Both the position numbers and the translations under genes were made by a program. The notes below the pieces were generated by a model. The model was given only the letters and a program-made list of their open reading frames with translations, was not told where the DNA came from and did no database searches. A stretch of DNA of 16,257 bases, from positions 1-16,257 of the forward strand of contig JASHSD010000214.1 of NCBI GenBank assembly GCA_030036985.1, given 5' to 3'. The DNA is from Bryobacteraceae bacterium (GTDB lineage Bacteria > Acidobacteriota > Terriglobia > Bryobacterales > Bryobacteraceae). Shown one piece after another: positions 6,594 through 12,530 of this stretch; within the stretch, counting starts at the first letter, position 1; every line of letters begins with the position of its first letter.

Positions 6594-6618
6594 GGACACG
6601 CGACTTTAGTCGCGTCTT
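6594..6618 (+). repeat. Solitary REP palindrome, TT-loop variant
   Basis: GGACAC plus core acgcgactttagtcgcgt (6598-6615), with the same TT loop as the copy at 2659-2683. It lies 27 bases beyond the stop codon of the sugar kinase. Confidence 0.75.
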
Positions 6619-6645
6619 CGGCTGCGGCATCTCCCGGCCATTCCG

Positions 6646-7566
6646 CTAAAACGACGTAAACTCCTTAAACTCCTCAAAACGCGCATCGATTTCCCGCCGA
6701 GTCAGCGTACGGAACCGATCCACGCCGAACCGCTCACAGCAGAAGCTGCCCATCACCGACCCGTAGATCACCGCGCGCCGCAGTTCGTTGGCATTCACGT
6801 CCGATTTCTTGAGGTCGATGCCGGCGCCCGCGAGATAGCCCATGAACCCGCCCGCGAAGCAATCGCCCGCGCCGGTGGGGTCGAACACATCCTCCAGCAG
6901 ATAGCCGGGAACCATGAAATGCTTGTCGCCGTGCCAGAGAATGGCGCCGTGCTCGCCGCGCTTGATCACCAGAATGCTCGGGCCCATGCCGATAATCTTC
7001 GCCGCCGCCTTGCGCAGATTGTTCTCGCCCGAAAGCATGCGCGCTTCGGAATCGTTGATGAGCAGAAAATCCCATTCCGCGATGGTCTTAAGCAACTCAT
7101 CCCGGAAGGAGCCGATCCAGTAATTCATGGTGTCGCCGCCGACCAGTTTGAGCGACCCGTCCATCTGCGCCTTGACCGCGCTCTGCAGGGCGGGCTGAAT
7201 GTTGCCGAGCAGCAGATACGGCGCGCTCTTATACGAATCCGGCAGCTTCGGATTGAAATTCGCGAACACGTTCAGCTCGGTGGCGAGCGTTTCGCGGTCG
7301 TTCATATCCTCGGAATAAACGCCCGCCCAGAAAAACGTTTTGCCGGGGACGCGTTCCAGACCGGCCAGATCGATGCCGCGCGAGGCGAGCAGATCGATAT
7401 CTTTCTGCGCGAAATCGTCGCCGACCACCGCGACGATCTTCGGCTGCGTAAAGAAACTGGCGGAAAGAGCGATATAAGTGCATGCGCCGCCCAGCATGCG
7501 GTCGACTTTACCGTGCGGCGTCTCCACACCGTCGTAAGCGACGGAACCAACAATGACCATGGACAT
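6646..7566 (-). CDS. PfkB-family carbohydrate kinase (306 aa)
   Basis: This is a cytoplasmic ribokinase-like kinase that transfers phosphate from ATP to a sugar or nucleoside hydroxyl. The length is normal for the family. GGACTYIALSAS at 26-37 is the first PfkB signature and sits in the substrate half. NDSEARML at 171-178 carries the conserved N..E, and VIKRGEHGAIL is at about 200-210. FDPTGAGDCFAGGFMGYLA at 228-246 is the second signature, with catalytic D235 and the GAGD anion hole. The substrate cannot be assigned from the sequence. Two ATGs, at 7566 and 7560, are possible starts. The first follows a TACAAT box by seven bases and neither has a Shine-Dalgarno, so a leaderless start at 7566 is plausible. 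The gene ends about 190 bases before the glycosyltransferase, separated by repeats, so co-transcription is uncertain. Confidence 0.92.
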   Translation of the reverse strand: MSMVIVGSVAYDGVETPHGKVDRMLGGACTYIALSASFFTQPKIVAVVGDDFAQKDIDLLASRGIDLAGLERVPGKTFFWAGVYSEDMNDRETLATELNVFANFNPKLPDSYKSAPYLLLGNIQPALQSAVKAQMDGSLKLVGGDTMNYWIGSFRDELLKTIAEWDFLLINDSEARMLSGENNLRKAAAKIIGMGPSILVIKRGEHGAILWHGDKHFMVPGYLLEDVFDPTGAGDCFAGGFMGYLAGAGIDLKKSDVNANELRRAVIYGSVMGSFCCERFGVDRFRTLTRREIDARFEEFKEFTSF

Positions 7567-7573
7567 TCGTTTG

Positions 7574-7579
7574 ATTGTA
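7574..7579 (-). promoter_or_regulatory. -10 box (TACAAT) of the PfkB kinase gene
   Basis: Minus-strand TACAAT is one mismatch from consensus and ends seven bases before the ATG at 7566. No good -35 is visible, and there is no Shine-Dalgarno. This suggests a leaderless or near-leaderless transcript. Confidence 0.4.
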
Positions 7580-7603
7580 TCCGAGGGCTTCGAAAAACCG
7601 GCC

Positions 7604-8020
7604 TCAGGCGCTGCGTGGCGGCTGCGGATAGACTCCTTCCATCATCAGAGCTTCGCGGACAGCCACGAATTCCGGCTCATTCATCGCAAGAACCTGAACT
7701 GTGGCGCGGCCGATCGAAGTCAGCCCGGCGAGAGTCGCTCCCTCCAGCCGGAAGTGTTCGCTCCACGAATCTGTTCGCGGATGAAAGAGACGCACAACCT
7801 GGCCAGTCGCCGGATCGAGGCCGGCTATGTTTGGCCCTTTATGGCGATTGCAATGAAAACACGCGAAAGCCAGGTTGCCGGAATCGGTTGGCCCTCCGTG
7901 TTGCCTGGCTGTAATATGATCGACCTGAAAGGGCAGGCGGTAGTTGAGAAACGGCATGCCACAGTACTCGCATCGGCCGTTCGCCCGGAGCCTGACATCC
8001 CGAAGCAATTGCCGGTTCAC
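7604..8020 (-). CDS. HNH endonuclease family protein (138 aa)
   Basis: This small nuclease-like protein has a zinc-bound HNH/ββα-Me core near the N-terminus. C17 and C20 (CEYC) and C54 and C57 (CFHC) form the metal knuckles. D34-H35 (VDHITARQHGG), N49 (SGNL) and H60 (CNRHKG) form the catalytic H-N-H set. All key residues are intact, so it is probably an active DNA nuclease; the target is unknown. The C-terminal half (FHPRTDSWSEHF ... IGRATVQVLAMN) is a conserved-looking extension rather than a tail. The start is GTG at 8020, overlapping the TGA of the upstream gene as GTGA, so translation is almost certainly coupled. There is no methyltransferase, integrase or phage gene nearby. Restriction, toxin or defence activity would be inference. 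Confidence 0.9.
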   Translation of the reverse strand: MNRQLLRDVRLRANGRCEYCGMPFLNYRLPFQVDHITARQHGGPTDSGNLAFACFHCNRHKGPNIAGLDPATGQVVRLFHPRTDSWSEHFRLEGATLAGLTSIGRATVQVLAMNEPEFVAVREALMMEGVYPQPPRSA

Positions 8021-8337
8021 TGCCGCCGGCGTACTGGCGATGGCCCGCTTGTCGCGGCGGAACGGTTCTGTTGCTTCAAATACTGACGGGCCCTCGACTG
8101 CATGATTGTCAGCAGATTCCCGACATGCAGGTAGCTGTCCAGCTCAACGCTTTCCTCAGCCGAAAGGCTGCCTTCGCGCGCGCGTTCCGCGAGAAAATTC
8201 ATCCGTGCGACATCGCCGGGTTCAAAATCGAACGAGAGCAGATACCGCGCGACATCCCGGCTCATTTCGGATCTCGCCTGAATCAGCCGGGAAAGAATGG
8301 CCGCTTCGGAGTTGTTTGCGATTGTTTGGGATCCCAT
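8017..8337 (-). CDS. Hypothetical helical partner of the HNH nuclease (106 aa)
   Basis: I recognise no named domain. The chain is almost entirely helical and charged: AILSRLIQARSEMSRDVARY, LLSFDFEPGDVARMNFLAER, then EGSLSAEESVELDSYLHVG, and LLTIMQSRARQYLKQ near the end. The last 18 residues are basic and probably disordered. It has no signal peptide or membrane segment. I chose the ATG at 8337 because GAGGAGG lies four bases upstream, the best ribosome binding site in the window; a GTG at 8370 would add 11 residues. Its stop overlaps the HNH start by four bases. From memory, similar short proteins are found directly before similar HNH genes in other bacteria, so the pair is likely a functional unit. 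A DNA-recognition or inhibitor role is only a guess. Confidence 0.8.
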   Translation of the reverse strand: MGSQTIANNSEAAILSRLIQARSEMSRDVARYLLSFDFEPGDVARMNFLAERAREGSLSAEESVELDSYLHVGNLLTIMQSRARQYLKQQNRSAATSGPSPVRRRQ

Positions 8338-8341
8338 TGCG

Positions 8342-8348
8342 CCTCCTC
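8342..8348 (-). promoter_or_regulatory. Strong ribosome binding site GAGGAGG that fixes the start at 8337
   Basis: Minus-strand GAGGAGG ends four bases before the ATG at 8337 and is a near-complete anti-16S match. It decides the start of the HNH partner gene. A possible -10 GATAAT (8355-8350) lies just upstream, but no -35 is evident. Confidence 0.7.
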
Positions 8349-8402
8349 TATTATCACGCGCCATTCCCACTCGCCCCTGCTCCGATGACTTTTCCGGCTC
8401 GG

Positions 8403-9143
8403 CTACTTATTATTGTTTGTCTGCAGGTGCCCGTCGAACTTTTCCGGAACCCTCGAATCCACGCACACCCTCGATGCCGGAGGCGCCTTCGGCACATCGA
8501 ACGACACCGTATTCGTTCGCGTCATCCCCGTCCACGGCGCGCCGAATTTGGCCCAGCGATCCGACAGATCCGCTTCGAGCGCAGGCGCGAGATCCTGATG
8601 ATCGAACTGCAGCCGCACGTATAAACGTCGGCCGCGCAGGTCCGGTTCGCGCTTGAAGAGGTTCTTGCGGTTTACCGGCAGAATCACTTCTTCATCAAAA
8701 GCCGGCGTCATCGCGCCCCCGGCGGGAATCACCGTGAAAACGTCGTTCGCCGGCCGCACCGGATTGTCGCGACTCACATCCGCCGGCAGATTCTTCATGA
8801 GCGTGAAGGTCTCGTCGTCGGGAAAGTTCTGCGGTTGCGGAGAGATTTTCATGATTCCCGGCCGCAGCGCCGTATACACGGTCTTTTCGCGCCCGAGAGG
8901 CACGATCAGCGCACGCGGCCCGGCGTTGCGATAGGAAACGCGGATCTTCAGGTTCAGCACGAGATACGAGGGCGGCGTGCGGTCCACGTCGAGTTTTCGC
9001 TCATGAGCGAAACAGAACTCCGCGCCGGTTATTGCCGCCGTGGCTTCGGGACCGTCCGCCGGTATATTCGGGAGCGACGCGGCCTGCATGACGCAGCTCA
9101 CGCAAAACGGCAGGAGCGCCGCGATTAAATTTTTCATTTGCAT
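8403..9143 (-). CDS. Secreted protein of unknown function (246 aa)
   Basis: I do not recognise the family. Residues 1-21 form a signal peptide (MQMKNLIAALLPFCVSC, then a probable cut near MQA-AS). The mature part is predicted to be mostly beta, with alternating stretches such as LVLNLKIRVSYRNAGPRALI, VFTVIPAGGAMTPAFDEEVI and RRLYVRLQFDHQ. It resembles an immunoglobulin-like or other periplasmic beta sandwich, but no named domain can be assigned. There are no metal-binding or catalytic motifs. The ATG at 9143 overlaps the upstream stop by one base (TGATG), so the two genes form one translational unit. A weak GGAA lies upstream. A TTG at 9146 and an ATG at 9137 are other possible starts. Confidence 0.75.
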   Translation of the reverse strand: MQMKNLIAALLPFCVSCVMQAASLPNIPADGPEATAAITGAEFCFAHERKLDVDRTPPSYLVLNLKIRVSYRNAGPRALIVPLGREKTVYTALRPGIMKISPQPQNFPDDETFTLMKNLPADVSRDNPVRPANDVFTVIPAGGAMTPAFDEEVILPVNRKNLFKREPDLRGRRLYVRLQFDHQDLAPALEADLSDRWAKFGAPWTGMTRTNTVSFDVPKAPPASRVCVDSRVPEKFDGHLQTNNNK

Positions 9144-9883
9144 CAAAGTTCCAACTTTCCCTGAAATTGCATTTGTGGCGGATAGAAATACTGCGCCACG
9201 GCGATCCGGCCGATCTGCGCTTCAAACGTGATGCGTTCGTCGTCGGCCGTGATATGCGCGGCGCGCGGAAAGAAATAAACCACGGTGGCCGTATCGCCGC
9301 CGATCCTCAGTACCGAAACGCGAACCGGCCGGAATTCCTTCGCATTGTCGGGCCGGCCTTCAATCTTCAGAAGCGAAATCTTTTTCAATTCCCTGTCGAT
9401 GTCCTTCATCGCCAGAGCGTCGATGCTCGCCAGTTTCAGTGAGACATCGTAAACGGCGATCGCATAGTCTTCGCCATCGACATCCGGTGCCCCTGTCTCA
9501 TTGGATTTGAATTCCGCGGCGCGGATCGGCAACGCGGTTTCCCAGCGGATGGGGAGCTTGTCGATATGCGATTCCGGGCCCTGGTCGGGCCGCGCCTGCG
9601 CCCCTCCGCCCCCGAAAGGATTGAGTGCATCCTTCAGGCGGTCCAGCTGCATCCCCTGGCCGCCGCCCTGCGCGGCGATGTTGCCGCCATCGCGGCGTTC
9701 GAATGCGGTTAAGGCGGGAAGAATAGTCGGCGTGGAGCGCTTGGCCCACGGCGAGTCCGAAAGAACCTGAAGCGCGTCGGTGTCGGACCACTCGGCGACG
9801 TGCTTCCCAACCCAGGGAGGATCCGCGGCAACGAGCAGCGTGGCCGCAATTACGGGAACGATAAGACAGAGTTTTCCGGGCAT
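9143..9883 (-). CDS. Secreted protein of unknown function with a W..SDTDALQVLSDSPWAK motif (246 aa)
   Basis: Residues 1-20 form a signal peptide ending near LLVAA-DPP. A conserved-looking segment follows (PWVGKHVAEWSDTDALQVLS, then DSPWAKR) at about 23-48. From memory, this W-x-S-x-x-D-A-x-x-x-L-x-x-S-P-W pattern recurs in many exported acidobacterial proteins of unknown role. A low-complexity Gly/Gln stretch (about 65-100) separates it from a C-terminal alpha/beta region with KKISLLKIEGRPDNAKEFRP and ATVVYFFPRAAHIT. I can assign no enzymatic function. It is the first gene of a two-gene unit with the protein at 8403. No Shine-Dalgarno is visible before the ATG. About 160 bases holding a hairpin repeat separate it from the porin gene upstream. 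Confidence 0.75.
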   Translation of the reverse strand: MPGKLCLIVPVIAATLLVAADPPWVGKHVAEWSDTDALQVLSDSPWAKRSTPTILPALTAFERRDGGNIAAQGGGQGMQLDRLKDALNPFGGGGAQARPDQGPESHIDKLPIRWETALPIRAAEFKSNETGAPDVDGEDYAIAVYDVSLKLASIDALAMKDIDRELKKISLLKIEGRPDNAKEFRPVRVSVLRIGGDTATVVYFFPRAAHITADDERITFEAQIGRIAVAQYFYPPQMQFQGKLEL

Positions 9884-9905
9884 AAGCTGTGTTTACGTCA
9901 AGGAA

Positions 9906-9951
9906 GCGGCAGAGCGCCCGCGGATACGGCGAGAAAGCGACGCTCTGCCGC
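9906..9951. repeat. 11-bp perfect inverted repeat
   Basis: GCGGCAGAGCG (9906-9916) pairs with CGCTCTGCCGC (9941-9951) across 24 bases. It lies between the porin stop and the next gene start. No T run follows on the minus strand, so it is not an obvious terminator. Confidence 0.55.
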
Positions 9952-9962
9952 AGGTTAAACCG

Positions 9963-10018
9963 TCATCGTGGCGCAAGCGTTCATGCTTGCCGCGCCGAGA
10001 CTCGTCTCGGCGCTTGCC
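9963..10018 (+). repeat. Double-hairpin repeat, copy 2
   Basis: This is the same unit as 6486-6542: a GCAAGC ... GCTTGC stem, then GCGCCGAGA (9992-10000) pairing with TCTCGGCGC (10005-10013). Differences in the first stem (AC/GT in copy 1, GT/AT here) keep the pairing. It lies between the porin gene and the secreted-protein pair. Confidence 0.8.
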
Positions 10019-10041
10019 TGCACCAGACGGAAAGGCTCCTT

Positions 10042-12096
10042 CTACAGGTGAACCATCAAAGCGATGGTCCAGCGCCGTTCCTGCTTTTGCAGATCCGGCT
10101 GCCACAGCCCCCCGGTGCCGGCGCCGCAGCCGGTAGAGGTAAGGCTCGACGATCCGTTCATGCAGACGAACTCGCCCGGATTGCCGTTGTTGCCGCCCGG
10201 AGGAGTCATGCCGTTGGGTCCGGCGAAATAGGGGACGTTGGTGCCGCGTTGGGTGAATTCCCACAAAAACGTCACAAATTGAGTGGGCATATACTGCAGG
10301 CTGATCTGGTAATCGTAGCCGGCGAACTTCGAGCCGGGTCCGCCCGGGAAATAAGGCGATCCCGTGATCGCGGTTGCGCCGTCGATCGGAGGCAGCAGCA
10401 CCAGGTATTGGCCCTCGTTCGACATCCAGCCGCCGCCGAGGGTCAGCCCGAATTTGTCTTTGGCGAACCACCAGCGCTGATACGCCATGGCGCCGATGAA
10501 GTTCTGCGCCTGTACGCCGGTGGTGTTCGTGTGATTGCGCAGGCAATCCACCTTGGCCCCGGGAGTCGTTCCGCCGATCACCGTGGTCCCACCGCCCTCT
10601 TCGCAGCCGAGGTCAAAGGTGAAACTCATCGCCATCCGGTGCATGAACTTATTGGGGTTTTCCCATTCCTTCCACTCGAGGCTGTCGTCTTCGTGGAAAC
10701 GTGTGCGATGCGTATAGAGCGTGTCCTGGCCCAATGCATAGGTGTTCCAGACAAAGTCCCAGCTGCCGTTCGGCCGCCACAGGATCTGGCCGCCGACGCC
10801 CGGCTTGCCGTTGAATTTGCCGTAAGACTGCCAGCCGTTGATAAGCCATGGCTCGAACTTCAGCTTGTTCGTCGGAAACCACTGAACGCGCATGCCGTTG
10901 AAGAACCAGGGCGTGTTGGACGATACATAGGACGGCTGGTAGGCCCAGTTATCGAAGCTGTAATAGCTGAACAGGCCGATATAGGACATGAAAATGCCCG
11001 CCTGAATATTCAGTCCGTGCTGCACGTCCATGTGGTAGCCGGCATAGCCTTCCGAGATGTACCGGTAGGCGTCGGCGATGTCCCACTGGCCGATGGCCGG
11101 GCTGGCGTCGTTGCGCGGCACGGCGGTGGCATCCGCGCCGATCTGCAGCAGGATTCTGCCCTGCATGTGGTCCCAATGGAAGTCGCCGCCGACGTTCAGG
11201 GCCTGCAGCACGACTTCACCGGTCCGGGTGCCTTCCGTGGTACCGCCCAAGGTGTGATCGATGGGATGGCTGAAGTCGTAGATATAGTTCGTGTCCCAGC
11301 GGAATTCGCCGGAGAAGTACTTTCCGTCGAAGACCGAGTCGTGGTTGCGCGGCACCGCGTTCATCCAGGTGAAGTCCGCGAAGGCGAACGGAGTCTGGTT
11401 GTCGACGGGAGCGGGCGCGGCGGGTTCGGGCGCGGCCTGAGCGGCAGGTGCGGCAGCGGGCGTTGCCGGGCCCTGCGGCGCATTCGGATCCGTGGCCTTT
11501 ACGTCAAATGCCGAGGCGGGCGGCGGCGAGATGGAGGCCGTAGTCACAGGCGGCCCCTGGTTGGGGGAACCGCGGCTCCAGCGCTTCCAGAAGCTGCCGG
11601 ATAACGGATTCCCGACCGCGTTCGGGGCCGGGGCCTGCGCGGGCGCGGGGCCTGGCGGAGCGTTCACGGCCGCTTCCGTCGCGGGTGGCGCGGTAACGGT
11701 CGTGGCGGGCGATTCGGTGGTTACAGACGCGGTCGCTGACGGGGCGGGGGTGGCAGGCGCGGCGATCGCCGGGGCCGGAGCCTGCTGCGGTTCAGTCTGC
11801 GCGGACTGATCCTTCTTCTGATCCTTTTCCTGTTTGGCTTTGTCCTGCTTTTCCCTGGCGAGTTCAGCCTCAAGCTGTTCGATGCGCTTCTTCATCGCTT
11901 CCAGCTCTTTGGTGACATCGGACGGATCGGGCTGCGCCGCCGCTCCCTGAGACGGAGGCGAAGCGCCGGCGGACTGGGCAAAGGCCGGAGCCTGTCCAAG
12001 TGTCAAGACGAGAGCACAGGAAGCGATGCCGAACCTGCCGAGCAACGAATGCTTCGACGTGCCCCGAAGTACTGGCGGAACAGTGTTTTTTCTCAT
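10042..12096 (-). CDS. Outer-membrane OmpL-like beta-barrel porin (BBP2-like), 684 aa
   Basis: This is an exported outer-membrane protein. The N-terminal signal is residues 1-41 (hydrophobic core CALVLTLGQ, cut near AFA-QS). Residues about 58-98 form a charged coiled coil (ELEAMKKRIEQLEAELAREK), and about 99-245 form a long Pro/Ala linker containing a single SGSFWKRW motif. From about 255 the chain has repeated aromatic-ended beta strands (WDTNYIYDFSHPIDHT, FWKR-distal barrel), and it ends RRWTIALMVHL as a terminal barrel strand. SHPIDHT with paired aromatic strands fits the OmpL-like porin-2 family. The coiled coil could form trimers or touch peptidoglycan. No clear Shine-Dalgarno precedes the ATG. 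It shares its upstream block and its FWKR motif with the next porin gene. The cargo is unknown. Confidence 0.88.
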   Translation of the reverse strand: MRKNTVPPVLRGTSKHSLLGRFGIASCALVLTLGQAPAFAQSAGASPPSQGAAAQPDPSDVTKELEAMKKRIEQLEAELAREKQDKAKQEKDQKKDQSAQTEPQQAPAPAIAAPATPAPSATASVTTESPATTVTAPPATEAAVNAPPGPAPAQAPAPNAVGNPLSGSFWKRWSRGSPNQGPPVTTASISPPPASAFDVKATDPNAPQGPATPAAAPAAQAAPEPAAPAPVDNQTPFAFADFTWMNAVPRNHDSVFDGKYFSGEFRWDTNYIYDFSHPIDHTLGGTTEGTRTGEVVLQALNVGGDFHWDHMQGRILLQIGADATAVPRNDASPAIGQWDIADAYRYISEGYAGYHMDVQHGLNIQAGIFMSYIGLFSYYSFDNWAYQPSYVSSNTPWFFNGMRVQWFPTNKLKFEPWLINGWQSYGKFNGKPGVGGQILWRPNGSWDFVWNTYALGQDTLYTHRTRFHEDDSLEWKEWENPNKFMHRMAMSFTFDLGCEEGGGTTVIGGTTPGAKVDCLRNHTNTTGVQAQNFIGAMAYQRWWFAKDKFGLTLGGGWMSNEGQYLVLLPPIDGATAITGSPYFPGGPGSKFAGYDYQISLQYMPTQFVTFLWEFTQRGTNVPYFAGPNGMTPPGGNNGNPGEFVCMNGSSSLTSTGCGAGTGGLWQPDLQKQERRWTIALMVHL

Positions 12097-12120
12097 AAGA
12101 GTGACTGCGCTGTGAAGTCG

Positions 12121-12210
12121 AGTGTAGGAGCCGGCAAATGATGAAGTAATAAGTTTTTGATGATGAAACTACTTGAAACAGCATGAATGTTTCTATCTGA
12201 GCGATAGAAA
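12121..12210 (-). promoter_or_regulatory. Upstream control region of the 684-aa porin, shared with the second porin
   Basis: Read on the minus strand, TTTCTATCG (12210-12202), TTTCAA (12178-12173) and TACACTCG (12126-12119) occur in the same order and at the same spacing as at 14400-14309. TACACT could be a -10 box 24 bases before the ATG at 12096; no good -35 is visible. The TTTCTATC here is also one arm of an 8-bp hairpin (12190-12197 with 12203-12210). Confidence 0.6.
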
Positions 12211-12530
12211 TTCTTCATCAATCCGAACTGTTACCGGAATCGGAAAAAGCGGCTGATATCCGGTCAAAACACTCATGGAAAATGGAATATTCGTTTCGGC
12301 CGAGGCGAAATCGCCGTTGTAGTCGTATAAGGGCAAGGCTGTGATGTATGGGGACGACATGGTCTCTCCCTGGATCCAATCCCCAGCCTGACGCGGTGTC
12401 AATAAAACTTGCATATGAGGGCCATAAGAAATTCGTCGGAAGCGACTATCCAACCCCTGACAGTGGGAGGCGGTCCCCCGGATTCGCTGCGGCTGAAGCC
12501 CGCGGCGGACGCCCTCGTCCGCCAAGCCGC
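12187..12530. other. Gap between the two porin genes, with a possible small ORF or gene remnant
   Basis: The part nearest 12190-12360 is less GC-rich than its neighbours. A minus-strand reading frame from ATG 12360 to a stop at 12193 gives 55 residues (MSSPYITALPLYDYNG at its start), with GGGAGAG just upstream. It matches nothing I recognise, and it could be a small gene or a decayed fragment. The frame remains open up to 12534, but that extension runs through a hairpin repeat and is not convincing. The rest of the gap shows no gene. Confidence 0.35.
12489..12523. repeat. Tandem hairpin repeat just after the second porin stop
   Basis: GGCT-GA-AGCC (12491-12500) is followed by GGCGGACG (12504-12511) pairing with CGTCCGCC (12516-12523). 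The larger hairpin starts 8 bases past the TGA at 12533-12531. There is no T tract, so it is more likely an interspersed repeat or a 3'-end stabiliser than an intrinsic terminator. Confidence 0.6.

Noticed and set aside
1..6618. Palindromic repeats considered as a CRISPR array
   Set aside because: The copies are scattered, vary in orientation, have no regular spacers, and no cas genes are present.
9889..11604. Plus-strand open frame of 571 codons
   Set aside because: It is antisense to the 684-residue porin and has the Arg/His/Ala-rich composition of a GC-rich shadow frame. The minus-strand product has a signal peptide and barrel strands.
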